Part shown: positions 55,103 to 63,731 of the stretch, in pieces
Layout: each line of letters opens with the position of its first letter
How positions within the stretch are numbered: the first letter of the stretch is position 1
Source of the DNA: Pedobacter sp. ISL-64
GTDB taxonomy: Bacteria > Bacteroidota > Bacteroidia > Sphingobacteriales > Sphingobacteriaceae
Assembly (NCBI RefSeq): GCF_018613605.1
Contig: NZ_JAGGPU010000006.1
Span: 354,411-418,410 of the forward strand
Reading direction: 5' to 3'
Length of the DNA stretch: 64,000 nt
The notes under the pieces: model-generated
The model's database searches: none
What the model was told of the DNA's origin: nothing
The model's input: only the letters and a program-made list of their open reading frames with translations
Made by a program: the position numbers and the translations under genes

Positions 55103-56611
55103 ATGAATATTGAATTACGTAAACTAACGCTCGAGGATTACGAAGACCTTAAAGAATCAATGCTACAGGCCTACGACAGTATGGGTGGTTCCATCTGGCC
55201 GAAATCTAGTATCGCAAAACTTTTAAATATTTTCCCTGAAGGACAGCTCTGTATCGAAGTTGATGACAAAGTTGTGGCCTGTTCATTAGCCATTATTGTA
55301 GAATACGACGAGTATGGAGATCGGCATACCTATAAATTGATCACTGGCGATTATTCTTTTACAACACACGACCCCAATGGCGATACCCTGTACGGCATCG
55401 AAATTTTCGTTCACCCGGATTACCGGGGCCTGCGTTTAGGAAGAAGATTATACGAGGCCAGGAAAGAACTTTGCGAAAGCCTTAACCTCAAAAGCATTAT
55501 TGCCGGCGGAAGAATTCCTGGTTACCATCAATATGCAGAGCAGCTGAGTCCGAGGCAATATATAGATAAGGTAAAAGCTAAAGAAATTTACGACCCCACA
55601 CTTACTTTTCAGATTTCAAATGATTTTCACGTAAGAAAAGTATTAAAGAATTATTTACCAGGCGATAAAGAATCGAAAGAATATGCCACCTTAATTGAGT
55701 GGAATAATATTTATTACCAGGGTATTGATGCCTCAGCCCGTTCGGCAATGACCATCCGTTTAGGTTTAGTGCAATGGGAAATGCGTTTATTCCCGAATAT
55801 GGACGCATTTTACGAACAGGTAGAATTTTTTGTAGATGCTTTGAGCGGTTACAAATCAGATTTCGTGATGTTCCCTGAGCTATTTAATACACCCCTACTG
55901 CAACCATACAATCACTTACCAGAAATTGAGGCGATGCGCAAGCTTGCTGAAAAAACGGAAGAAATTGTACAAAAAATGCATGAATATTCATTGAGCTACA
56001 ATACAAACATCATTACCGGCAGTATGCCGCTCATTGAGGATGGTAAACTTTACAATGCCACTTACCTTTGTCACCGTACCGGTAAAATAGATGAGTATAG
56101 GAAAATCCATATTACACCAAATGAGCAAAAATATTACGGTATGATTGGCGGTGATAAAGTACAGGTTTTTGATACTGATTGTGGTAAAGTAGGTATTTTG
56201 ATTTGTTATGATGTAGAATTCCCTGAATTGAGCCGCATTTATGCCGAGCAGGGTATGCAGATTTTATTTGTACCATTTCTAACCGATACGCAAAACGGTT
56301 ATACACGCGTTCGCCATTGTGCGCAAGCAAGGGCGATAGAAAATGAATGTTACGTAGCCATTGCAGGCTGTGTGGGCAATTTACCTAAGGTAAATAACAT
56401 GGATATCCAGTTTGCTCAGTCGGCAGTTTTTACCCCGTCGGATTTTGCTTTTCCAACCAATGCGATCAAAGCAGAGGCAACGCCAAATACCGAGATGGTA
56501 CTGGTGGTAGATGTTGATCTACATTTATTAGACGAATTGCATCATTACGGAACGGTAAAGGTGTTAAAAGACAGGCGGAAAGATCTTTACCAGGTTAAAC
56601 TTTTAAAATAA
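55103..56611 (+). CDS. bifunctional GNAT acetyltransferase/carbon-nitrogen hydrolase
   Basis: This 502-residue fusion has an N-terminal GNAT domain (about residues 1-190; acetyl-CoA loop in HPDYRGLRLGRRLYEARKE) and a C-terminal nitrilase-family domain. The nitrilase triad is visible: Glu in FPELFNTPLL, Lys in YRKIHITPNE and Cys in LICYDVEFPE. The family probably acetylates one group and hydrolyses an amide or nitrile in another, but the natural substrate is unknown. I start at the ATG at 55103; the frame opens at a GTG at 55073. A near-consensus box (CACTTTTG, one mismatch) overlaps that GTG, which supports the later start. A terminator follows, shared with a convergent small gene. Confidence 0.93.
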   Translation: MNIELRKLTLEDYEDLKESMLQAYDSMGGSIWPKSSIAKLLNIFPEGQLCIEVDDKVVACSLAIIVEYDEYGDRHTYKLITGDYSFTTHDPNGDTLYGIEIFVHPDYRGLRLGRRLYEARKELCESLNLKSIIAGGRIPGYHQYAEQLSPRQYIDKVKAKEIYDPTLTFQISNDFHVRKVLKNYLPGDKESKEYATLIEWNNIYYQGIDASARSAMTIRLGLVQWEMRLFPNMDAFYEQVEFFVDALSGYKSDFVMFPELFNTPLLQPYNHLPEIEAMRKLAEKTEEIVQKMHEYSLSYNTNIITGSMPLIEDGKLYNATYLCHRTGKIDEYRKIHITPNEQKYYGMIGGDKVQVFDTDCGKVGILICYDVEFPELSRIYAEQGMQILFVPFLTDTQNGYTRVRHCAQARAIENECYVAIAGCVGNLPKVNNMDIQFAQSAVFTPSDFAFPTNAIKAEATPNTEMVLVVDVDLHLLDELHHYGTVKVLKDRRKDLYQVKLLK

Positions 56612-56621
56612 GCACCTATAA

Positions 56622-56653
56622 AAAAGCCGGTACAAATTAATGTACCGGCTTTT
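56622..56653. terminator. bidirectional terminator between GNAT-nitrilase and small TM protein genes
   Basis: AAAAGCCGGTACA at 56622-56634 pairs exactly with TGTACCGGCTTTT at 56641-56653 around a 6-base loop. The A and T tracts at the ends suit both directions, and the two genes are convergent. Confidence 0.92.
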
Positions 56654-56672
56654 CATTCTAATCTAAAGCTAA

Positions 56673-56879
56673 TTATTTCCTCATCACAAACCATATAATC
56701 AGACCAATAATTATAGCTAGAGGTATCACCCATTTTAAGGCTTGTCCTCCTCCGTTTTCATCTTTTTCTGTAACCGCTGGTTTTGCTGGTCCTGGATCTG
56801 CTTTATGACTTTCGTAATCTTTTTCTATCGGTTTCGGAGCTGCTCCTGATTCCGTATGTTGTGGATCTATATTTTCCAT
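56673..56879 (-). CDS. small C-tail-anchored protein, unknown function
   Basis: This 68-residue protein has a charged, proline-rich N-terminal half (ENIDPQHTESGAAPKPIEKDYE, split by several prolines, then DPGPAKPAVTEKDENGGG) and one C-terminal membrane helix (WVIPLAIIIGLIIWFVMRK). It would be anchored with a short basic tail. It starts at the ATG at 56879 and shares a terminator with the convergent gene. The soluble part is predicted to be unstructured from composition. I recognise no family, but codon pattern and a dedicated terminator support a real gene. Confidence 0.7.
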   Translation of the reverse strand: MENIDPQHTESGAAPKPIEKDYESHKADPGPAKPAVTEKDENGGGQALKWVIPLAIIIGLIIWFVMRK

Positions 56880-57002
56880 AGCTAATGCACTAAAAGCTCT
56901 CCCTTTCTCGTTGTTACTCCAATCAGGATGAACTATAATTAATTAATTTAGTTTCTGTATTTAGAACAAGTGATTAATGAAAATGTTTTAAATCTTAAGC
57001 CT

Positions 57003-57010
57003 TATCTTTG
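57003..57010 (+). promoter_or_regulatory. -7 promoter box for queG
   Basis: TATCTTTG matches TAnnTTTG and lies inside the longest open frame. The GTG at 57018 is 7 bases after it, so this box decides the start and again implies a nearly leaderless mRNA. Confidence 0.6.
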
Positions 57011-57017
57011 CAGATCG

Positions 57018-57953
57018 GTGTATAACAATAATGCAAAATATAGCCAGCTGATCAAAGATGAAGCCATGCGTTTGGGTTTCATTGCCTGTGGTATTTCTAA
57101 AGCTGAATTTCTTGAAGAGGAAGCACCCAGACTGGAAAACTGGCTCAACCAGAACCGTCATGGCGAAATGAAATACATGGAAAATTATTTTGATAAACGC
57201 CTCGATCCCAGATTATTGGTTGACGGTGCTAAATCGGTAATCTCCTTGTCGTTAAACTATTATACTGAAGAAAAACAATTAGATCCCAATGCACCAAAAA
57301 TTTCTAAATATGCTTACGGACAGGATTACCATACTGTTATAAAGGAAAAGTTAAAGGAACTCACTCATTTTATAGAAGAAAATATTGGAGAAGTTTCTGG
57401 AAGGGCATTTGTAGACTCAGCTCCAGTTTTGGACCGTGCGTGGGCGAAAAAATCAGGAATTGGCTGGATTGGTAAAAATTCTAACCTGATCAGTAAAACC
57501 GATGGTTCTTTTTTCTTCCTTGCAGAGCTGATTGTTGATCTCGAGCTGGATTACGATCATCCATATCAGGCCGATTACTGTGGAAGTTGCACCCGCTGTT
57601 TGGATGCCTGCCCCACAGATGCCATTATTGCGCCACAGGTTGTAGATGGAACGAAATGTATCTCCTATCTCACCATTGAGCTTAAAAATGAAATCCCAAA
57701 TGAGTTTAAAGATAAAATGAGCAATTGGATGTTTGGCTGCGATATCTGCCAGGATGTTTGCCCCTGGAACCGTTTCTCTAAAGTACATAATGAAGAGGCC
57801 TTTAAGCCCGAGAATGGATTGCTGGATTTGAATGCAAAAGACCTGACCGAAATTACGGATGATGTTTTTAAAAAGGTTTTTAAGGGCTCGGCAGTTAAGC
57901 GCACTAAATTTACTGGATTGAAAAGAAATATCGATTTTTTGAAGCCGGAATAG
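57018..57953 (+). CDS. queG: epoxyqueuosine reductase
   Basis: QueG reduces epoxyqueuosine in tRNA to queuosine, the last step of that pathway, using cobalamin and two 4Fe-4S clusters. The sequence has [15 protein letters not shown] at the N-terminus, [27 protein letters not shown], and the ferredoxin-type clusters in [15 protein letters not shown] and [14 protein letters not shown] start at the GTG at 57018, giving 311 residues, because the frame's earlier GTG at 56970 precedes the -7 box at 57003-57010. This is the short single form without the C-terminal HEAT domain. No other queuosine gene is in the window. Confidence 0.95.
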   Translation: MYNNNAKYSQLIKDEAMRLGFIACGISKAEFLEEEAPRLENWLNQNRHGEMKYMENYFDKRLDPRLLVDGAKSVISLSLNYYTEEKQLDPNAPKISKYAYGQDYHTVIKEKLKELTHFIEENIGEVSGRAFVDSAPVLDRAWAKKSGIGWIGKNSNLISKTDGSFFFLAELIVDLELDYDHPYQADYCGSCTRCLDACPTDAIIAPQVVDGTKCISYLTIELKNEIPNEFKDKMSNWMFGCDICQDVCPWNRFSKVHNEEAFKPENGLLDLNAKDLTEITDDVFKKVFKGSAVKRTKFTGLKRNIDFLKPE

Positions 57954-57967
57954 TCACAAATCTTTTC

Positions 57968-57975
57968 TATATTTG
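57968..57975 (+). promoter_or_regulatory. -7 promoter box abutting the antitoxin start
   Basis: TATATTTG matches TAnnTTTG and ends 5 bases before the antitoxin ATG at 57981. The toxin-antitoxin mRNA would be leaderless or nearly so. Confidence 0.55.
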
Positions 57976-57980
57976 ATACT

Positions 57981-58184
57981 ATGACTGATATTCAATTATA
58001 TACAAAATTAGCAGACTTACCTACTGAACTAAAAAAAAGAGTATCAGATTATATTGATTCTTTAATGGCAAAAGAGAAATCAATTAATACATCTAAAAAG
58101 AGGATATCTGGTTTAGGAAAAGGTCTAATTAGTATAAAGGATAATTTTAACGATCCTATTGAAGGTTTTGAAGATTACCTATAG
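57981..58184 (+). CDS. DUF2281-type antitoxin (VapB-like)
   Basis: This 67-residue protein has an N-terminal helical segment (MTDIQLYTKLADLPTELKKRV) then a lysine-rich linker (KEKSINTSKKRISGLGKGL) and a short acidic tail (DDPIEGFEDYL-like ending). It matches the DUF2281 antitoxins found before PIN toxins. Its N-terminus should neutralise or dimerise; no ribbon-helix-helix is obvious. The stop TAG overlaps the toxin's GTG by one base (58184), giving tight coupling. It is very AT-rich compared with queG upstream, which suggests the pair was acquired by transfer. It probably represses its own promoter as well. Confidence 0.85.
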   Translation: MTDIQLYTKLADLPTELKKRVSDYIDSLMAKEKSINTSKKRISGLGKGLISIKDNFNDPIEGFEDYL

Positions 58185-58567
58185 TGAATATTTTACTTGA
58201 TACCCATATTGTAATTTGGTTTATCACTAATGACGATAAACTTTCAAGAAAAATCAAAGATCTTATTGAAGATTCAAAAAACAAATGTTTTGTTAGCATT
58301 GCAAGTTATTGGGAATTATCTATTAAATATGCGCAAGGAAGGTTGAATTTGAATTCAACTATTGAGGAAATATTTAATATTATAGAAAAAAGTGGATTTG
58401 TTATATTGCCCATTACACTGAATCATATTATTCAACTTTCAAAGCTAGAACATTTCCACAATGATCCTTTCGACAGATTAATGATATCTCAGTCAATTAT
58501 TGAAAAACTTCACTTAGTAAGCAATGACAATTATTTTCCAGCTTATAAAGTAAAACTCATTAAATAA
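58184..58567 (+). CDS. PIN-domain ribonuclease toxin (VapC-like)
   Basis: This 127-residue PIN-domain protein has the acidic residues of the active site: Asp6 in LLDTHI, Glu44 in YWELSIK, Asp94 and Asp97 in HNDPFDRLM, and Asp115 in SNDNYF. These bind Mg2+ or Mn2+ and cut RNA, usually tRNA or rRNA. The start is GTG at 58184, which overlaps the antitoxin stop by one base. All key residues are intact, so the toxin is probably active. Its AT-rich DNA stands out from the flanking genes, in keeping with mobility of such pairs. A degenerate repeat lies just downstream. Confidence 0.9.
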   Translation: MNILLDTHIVIWFITNDDKLSRKIKDLIEDSKNKCFVSIASYWELSIKYAQGRLNLNSTIEEIFNIIEKSGFVILPITLNHIIQLSKLEHFHNDPFDRLMISQSIIEKLHLVSNDNYFPAYKVKLIK

Positions 58568-58573
58568 TATGGG

Positions 58574-58650
58574 CGTCCTGCTGAATTCATTTCAGCATCT
58601 ATTATCTAGAATTACGTTAGATGGATCCTGAAACAAGTTCAGGATGACGA
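58574..58650. repeat. dispersed inverted-repeat element, degenerate copy
   Basis: It has two inner hairpins, CTGAATTCATTTCAG near 58580 and ATCCTGAAACAAGTTCAGGAT at 58625-58645, and ends ATGACGA. It belongs to the broad CGTCAT/ATGACG group but has different inner sequence from copies 1 to 4. It sits between the convergent toxin and M1 peptidase genes. Confidence 0.65.
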
Positions 58651-58668
58651 TCAAGATTTATTCTACCA

Positions 58669-60528
58669 TTAATTCACCGAAAAAGTATTGTCACTTTTAA
58701 CCTTGTCTGGTGTATGTGGGTTTCCCATCACTACTTTAGATAGCTTTTTAGTGGTTGCTATATTTATTTTAACCTGTTTATCTCCCTTTTCCCAAATGCC
58801 GATTGTACTATGGCTCTTTTCGACAGAACCATCAGCATAAGTCAAGGCTAAATCGATTGGTAAAGGCTTAACGCTTTTATTCTCAATGGTAATCGTATAT
58901 CCATTTGATGTTTTGTCTACAGCCTTTATAGCCATATCGGTAACGCCATCTTCAAAAAACCAGGCTTTCCAGAACCAGTTTAAATTTTTGCCGCTTCCCT
59001 CATTCATGCTATTAAAGAAATCGTATGGCATCGGGTGTTTACCATTCCAGTTTTTAATATAAGTATGCAAAGCTTTGGTAAACAGTTCATCTCCTAGGTA
59101 ATCTTTAACAAACAAATAAGCCAAACCTGGTTTAGGGTACGAATTGGTAAAAGATCCTGATCCTTTTAAATCTGGTGTTAAAGTCATTATTGGGGTATCA
59201 TCTTTCCCGCCAGATGACGAAGCCGTAGGTTGTACGCCGTATTCATCAACAATTGTAGAATCAATCATCGGAGAAATCAACCACTCACCTATTGTGGCCC
59301 AACCTTCGTCCATCCAACCGTATTTTGTCTCATTTATGCCCATGTAAAAAGGAAACATAGTATGAAAAATTTCATGGTCGGTTAAAGTAATCGCATCTGT
59401 GCGATTATCAACCGGGTTATCGTTCACCATCATTGGGTATTCCATTTGGTCCAAACCATCGAATATCGTTTCATGGTTGTATGGAAAAGGCCATTTGGGA
59501 AAAGTATAACTCATGGCTTCAATCGTTTTACGGGCGAAATCAATCACTTCGTAATAATCTTTATGTTTTGGATTAAAAACAGCATCTACACGGGTTCTTC
59601 TTTTGGTTTTAGGATCAACCACCAAACTGCTCGATTTCCATAAGTAATGATCACTCAAAGCAAATACAAAATCGGTCACATTTTTGGCTTCGAACTTAAA
59701 AGTGTTATAAGCATTCGGTTGCGTTACTTTTTTATCGGCTAAATCTTTGTCGGTAATCACATCAATTATAGCATCGTTTTTTTCTGCAGATAACATTCTG
59801 GAAACAATATCTTTCTGAAAAACTTCTGAAGGGTTTTTAAGATCACCGGTTGCCCAAACACCATAAGCACCTGGCACCGTAATTGAAGCATTAAACTGAT
59901 CAAAGTCATTATAAAACTCTTCGGCACCTGTATAAGGGAATTTATTCCATCCATCTACATCATCATAAACAGCAATGCGTGGAAAAAAGTAAGCTACAAA
60001 ATGCGAGCCTTCATCTACCTGACCTGTACGCATATGCGATCCCTTATTTAACGTATAACTATAATCGATAGAAAAGTTAATCGTTTTTCCAGGTAAAACC
60101 GCTGGAACATTCACCGTCATGTTGGTTCCATCAATTTTAAAATCAATGATTGACTTTCCGTTTGCTGCCAGTTTTTCAATTGCAACCCCATCACCCAGAT
60201 CAGACTCTGCCAATTTTGACTTTCTTGGTGTTCCTTTTTTGTATAGATTGGGGTAAAGTTTAAACCATATTTCCTTCAGTGTATCAGGACTATTATTGGT
60301 ATAAGTTACCTGAACCTTACCTTTTAACAACCTGCTGATTGGATTAAAATCTACATTAAGATCGTATTTTGAAGTATTCTGCCAATAATTTTTCCCAGGC
60401 TTTCCATCCGTATTTCTCGTTTCCTTTTGATAGGCTTTTTGAAATTCAGGCGCTATTCGTAAAGTGGTTTGCGCACTTACATAAATGGTAGTACACAATA
60501 GAAAGCTAAATATCTTTATAGATTTCAT
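58669..60528 (-). CDS. M1-family zinc metallopeptidase, secreted
   Basis: This 619-residue protein has a signal peptide (MKSIKIFSFLLCTTIYVSAQ). The zinc site is HEIFHTMFPF followed by an 18-residue spacer and Glu in MDEGW, so HExxH-x18-E, the gluzincin pattern of M1 aminopeptidases. The N-terminal domain is beta-rich (VQVTYTNNSPDTLKEIWFKLYPN). GAMEN, the exopeptidase motif, is not clearly seen; the nearest is DGLDQMEYPMM, which is common in this subgroup. I start at the ATG at 60528; the frame opens at a GTG at 60558. It is probably periplasmic and trims peptides. It stands alone. Confidence 0.92.
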   Translation of the reverse strand: MKSIKIFSFLLCTTIYVSAQTTLRIAPEFQKAYQKETRNTDGKPGKNYWQNTSKYDLNVDFNPISRLLKGKVQVTYTNNSPDTLKEIWFKLYPNLYKKGTPRKSKLAESDLGDGVAIEKLAANGKSIIDFKIDGTNMTVNVPAVLPGKTINFSIDYSYTLNKGSHMRTGQVDEGSHFVAYFFPRIAVYDDVDGWNKFPYTGAEEFYNDFDQFNASITVPGAYGVWATGDLKNPSEVFQKDIVSRMLSAEKNDAIIDVITDKDLADKKVTQPNAYNTFKFEAKNVTDFVFALSDHYLWKSSSLVVDPKTKRRTRVDAVFNPKHKDYYEVIDFARKTIEAMSYTFPKWPFPYNHETIFDGLDQMEYPMMVNDNPVDNRTDAITLTDHEIFHTMFPFYMGINETKYGWMDEGWATIGEWLISPMIDSTIVDEYGVQPTASSSGGKDDTPIMTLTPDLKGSGSFTNSYPKPGLAYLFVKDYLGDELFTKALHTYIKNWNGKHPMPYDFFNSMNEGSGKNLNWFWKAWFFEDGVTDMAIKAVDKTSNGYTITIENKSVKPLPIDLALTYADGSVEKSHSTIGIWEKGDKQVKINIATTKKLSKVVMGNPHTPDKVKSDNTFSVN

Positions 60529-60619
60529 TTTTTTGAGTTTAGGGCAAGCGCTTTGCACATAGCCTAATGTTATCTTTTAATAACCAACCAATATTAACAG
60601 TTAACCGATTAACCAAAAC

Positions 60620-61573
60620 CTACTTACCAAACTTCATTTTCAACTGCTCCAACATATCCGTATTGATTGGTTGTGCTGGTTTTTCTTGCTTAGGCTGAGG
60701 CTTTTGTTGATATTGAGGCTTATTTGTTGGTGTATTATTTTGAGGTCTTGCTGCCTTGTTTTCGTTTTTCTTGGCATTGAATTTTGCCCACTCCTCATCT
60801 AATTTCTTCTTTGTGTACAAAGGGAAATCCCCCTGTTTCATCCAGGCATAATAACTAGGTTCTACAGAAAATACCTGTGCAGTTGTTTTACCTTTATGTT
60901 TACCAAAATTGAAACACACTTCATCATTATCATTATACACCAATCTACCGGCAAAATCTACAGGTTTATTAATATTGGTAAAAATATGCAGTGCATCTAC
61001 ATCATTTACAACGGGAATACTTTTTACACCTTGTTTGCTCTCAAACTCGGTTTCCTTGTACATTTCTAACTGTCCTAGTAAAACCTTATAAGTGGCAATA
61101 ACATCTGCTTCTGCAGCATGTGCATTAATTAAATCTTCCTGGCAATAGAATTTATAAGCCGCTTTTAAGGTACGCTGCTCCATTTGGTGGAATATGTTCT
61201 GTACATCAACAAACTTGCGCTTGTTCATATCAAAATCCACTTCAGCTCTTAAAAATTCTTCTAAAAGCATCGGGATATCAAATTTATTCGAATTGTATCC
61301 CGCCAGGTCACTTTCGCCAATAAATTCGGCAATTTCTGCTGCCAAAGTTTTAAAGGTAGGCTCGTTTGCAATGTCTTCATCATAAATACCGTGTATTAAC
61401 GAAGTTTGCAAAGGAATCGGCATTTCTGGATTTACACGCCAGGTTTTAACCAGTTCAGAACCATCTGGCATGGCTTTTAAAATCGCTATTTCAACGATTC
61501 TGTCGGCTCCAACATTAATTCCAGTAGCTTCTAAATCAAAAAATGCTAAAGGGCGCTTTAAATTTAATTTCAT
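60620..61573 (-). CDS. DEDDh 3'-5' exonuclease with C-terminal extension
   Basis: This 317-residue protein has a DnaQ-like exonuclease domain: FFDLEATGINVGADRIVEIA (acidic pair), AGYNSNKFDIPMLLEEF, and NAHAAEADVIATYKV with the catalytic His and Asp. It would digest DNA or RNA from 3' ends. From about residue 215 a short domain with VCFNFGKHKGKTTAQVF and SYYAWMKQGDFPLYTKKKL follows, a DUF3820-like module, and then a low-complexity Pro/Asn/Gln linker. The tail ends with DMLEQLKMKFGK. It differs from the exonuclease at 25187, which has no tail. The start is the ATG at 61573. Confidence 0.88.
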   Translation of the reverse strand: MKLNLKRPLAFFDLEATGINVGADRIVEIAILKAMPDGSELVKTWRVNPEMPIPLQTSLIHGIYDEDIANEPTFKTLAAEIAEFIGESDLAGYNSNKFDIPMLLEEFLRAEVDFDMNKRKFVDVQNIFHQMEQRTLKAAYKFYCQEDLINAHAAEADVIATYKVLLGQLEMYKETEFESKQGVKSIPVVNDVDALHIFTNINKPVDFAGRLVYNDNDEVCFNFGKHKGKTTAQVFSVEPSYYAWMKQGDFPLYTKKKLDEEWAKFNAKKNENKAARPQNNTPTNKPQYQQKPQPKQEKPAQPINTDMLEQLKMKFGK

Positions 61574-61757
61574 TTCTTATGATGTGAGATTGGCGACATT
61601 AGATTTGAATCGGAATGTCAAATTCTTTTTTTTCAAAAGTGCTAAAAAGGTTTCATTAGTTCTGTAAAACAGCTTTATTAATTTATAAATTTAATTGTCA
61701 AATTATTTCAGAATGTTAGTTTGTAGGATTAAATTGCGACAATTTATATACGCTCAA

Positions 61758-63731
61758 ATGAATAAGACATTAGCCATACTATTCCTCCTATTTTTATCAT
61801 TAACTACTCATGCTCAAAACTTTGACTTTGGCACAATCACTTATGATGATTACGAATTTGACAGAAAAAAATTAGACAGTAATGCCAACGCTATTGTTTT
61901 AAAAGAGTTTGGTACAGCATCTATCCAAAGGGATGATAATACTGGAAGTTTAGAACTGATTTTTGAGCACCATGTGAAAATCAAAATCTACAATAAAGAA
62001 GGCTTTAAGGAAGCTAATATTGTTATTCCAACCTATAAAGACGAATCTCGGGAAGAAACGATCAGTGATTTAAAAGCTTCTACTTTTAATTATGTAAACA
62101 ATAATTTTGTAGAAACCGTAATGGACAGAAAGGCTGTTTTCACTGAAAACCGGTCAAAATACACCAGACTAACCAAGTTTACGCTTCCAAGCCTCAAAGA
62201 AGGCGCTATAATTGAATATAGTTATAGGTTAAAATCGCCCAACTTATTTAATTTCAAAACATGGGAATTTCAAAGCAACATTCCAAAGGTGATTAGCGAA
62301 TATTTGGTTTACATCCCAGGCATTTACAATTACAATGTTTCCTTACGCGGATTTCAAAAACTGACGGATCAAAAAGCAGAACTGAGCAAAGAATGTTTAA
62401 GGCTTTCAGGCGTAGCTATCGATTGCTCAAAAATCAACTACATGATGAAAAACATTCCGGCATTTATCGAAGAAGATAACATGACCGCTCCCAGTAACTT
62501 TAAATCGGCTATTTATTTTGAGCTTTCAGACGTACAGAATTTGAATGGAGCAAAAACTTCCTATACTAAAACCTGGAAAGATGTTGATTATGAACTGTCA
62601 TCGTATAAAACCCTGGGCGATCAGATGAAAAGGAAAGATGTTTTTAAAGACCTCATTCCAGAAATTACGAAAGGAAGTACTACCGATTTAGATAAAGCAA
62701 AAGCCGTTTATAATTACATTAAAAAACAGATCAAATGGAATAATTATTACGGAAAATACGCAGAAGATAACATTAAAAGAGCACTAGAAAACAGATCGGG
62801 CAATGTAGCAGATATTAACCTGAGCCTAATTGCGGCACTTTCTGCAGCTGGTTTAGATGCAGAGGCTGTTATCCTTTCTACCCGTGATAATGGAACTGTA
62901 AACAAACTTTATCCGGTAATGAGTGATTTTAATTACCTTGTTGCTAAGGTAAATCTTGCCGATAAAAGTTATTTACTGGATGCTACAGAACCACTTCTAC
63001 CCTTCGGATTGTTACCACTTCGGTGTATTAACGACCAAGGCAGGGTAATCAATTTAAAGAAACCATCTTACTGGATTGATTTAAAGGCCAGCCAGAAAAC
63101 AACTACCAGTTATATCCTAACGGGAAAAATGACAACTGAAGGAAAAATCATTGGCACTTTAACTACCCATACCATGGGTTACGCGGCATATGGCAAACGT
63201 AAAGATATTCTTCGATACAATTCGCCCGATGAATATGTCGAGAAGCTTGATGAACGTTTAACCAGAATTAAGATACTTGATCATCAAATTTTGAACCTGG
63301 ATAGTGTAGAAAATTCTTTAATAGAAAAATACGAGGTTGAGTTTACCATAAACGATGGCACAAATAAAGATCAGTTTTATTTTAGCCCATTTTTTATCAA
63401 TACCATTTCGAAAAATCCATTTAATTTAAACGAACGTACCTACCCAGTTGATTTGGGTGCAGCGTCTGACGAGCGCATTATCATCAATGTGCTTTTATCA
63501 GAAAAATACCAATTGATAGAAAAACCAAAAGATATGGCAATAGCTTTACCCAATGCTGGTGGAAAGTATTTATTGCAAACAGGTTTAGATGGAAACACCA
63601 TTTCGATGAGTCAGATTTTACAGTTTAACAATGCTATTTATCAGCCTGAAGAATATCTTTTCTTAAAGGAATTCTATAGCAAGATCATCCAAAACCAGAA
63701 AACAGAGTTTTTATTAAAAAAAGCAAATTAA
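61758..63731 (+). CDS. secreted DUF3857/transglutaminase-like protein, catalytic residues missing
   Basis: This 657-residue protein has a signal peptide ending THAQ near residue 20. The N-terminal DUF3857 domain covers about residues 40-220. A transglutaminase-like fold follows from about residue 300 (AKAVYNYIKKQIKWNNYYGKY) but the catalytic Cys position reads SGNVADIN, with Val350 instead, and the expected His region reads YLVAKV. I start at the ATG at 61758; the frame opens at a TTG at 61695. It is followed directly by another member of the family, whose ATG comes immediately after its TAA. The role is unknown, possibly in cell envelope structure or binding. Confidence 0.85.
   Translation: MNKTLAILFLLFLSLTTHAQNFDFGTITYDDYEFDRKKLDSNANAIVLKEFGTASIQRDDNTGSLELIFEHHVKIKIYNKEGFKEANIVIPTYKDESREETISDLKASTFNYVNNNFVETVMDRKAVFTENRSKYTRLTKFTLPSLKEGAIIEYSYRLKSPNLFNFKTWEFQSNIPKVISEYLVYIPGIYNYNVSLRGFQKLTDQKAELSKECLRLSGVAIDCSKINYMMKNIPAFIEEDNMTAPSNFKSAIYFELSDVQNLNGAKTSYTKTWKDVDYELSSYKTLGDQMKRKDVFKDLIPEITKGSTTDLDKAKAVYNYIKKQIKWNNYYGKYAEDNIKRALENRSGNVADINLSLIAALSAAGLDAEAVILSTRDNGTVNKLYPVMSDFNYLVAKVNLADKSYLLDATEPLLPFGLLPLRCINDQGRVINLKKPSYWIDLKASQKTTTSYILTGKMTTEGKIIGTLTTHTMGYAAYGKRKDILRYNSPDEYVEKLDERLTRIKILDHQILNLDSVENSLIEKYEVEFTINDGTNKDQFYFSPFFINTISKNPFNLNERTYPVDLGAASDERIIINVLLSEKYQLIEKPKDMAIALPNAGGKYLLQTGLDGNTISMSQILQFNNAIYQPEEYLFLKEFYSKIIQNQKTEFLLKKAN

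Noticed and set aside
56970..57017. N-terminal extension of queG to an earlier GTG
   Set aside because: It precedes an exact -7 box inside the frame, and the extra residues do not fit QueG.
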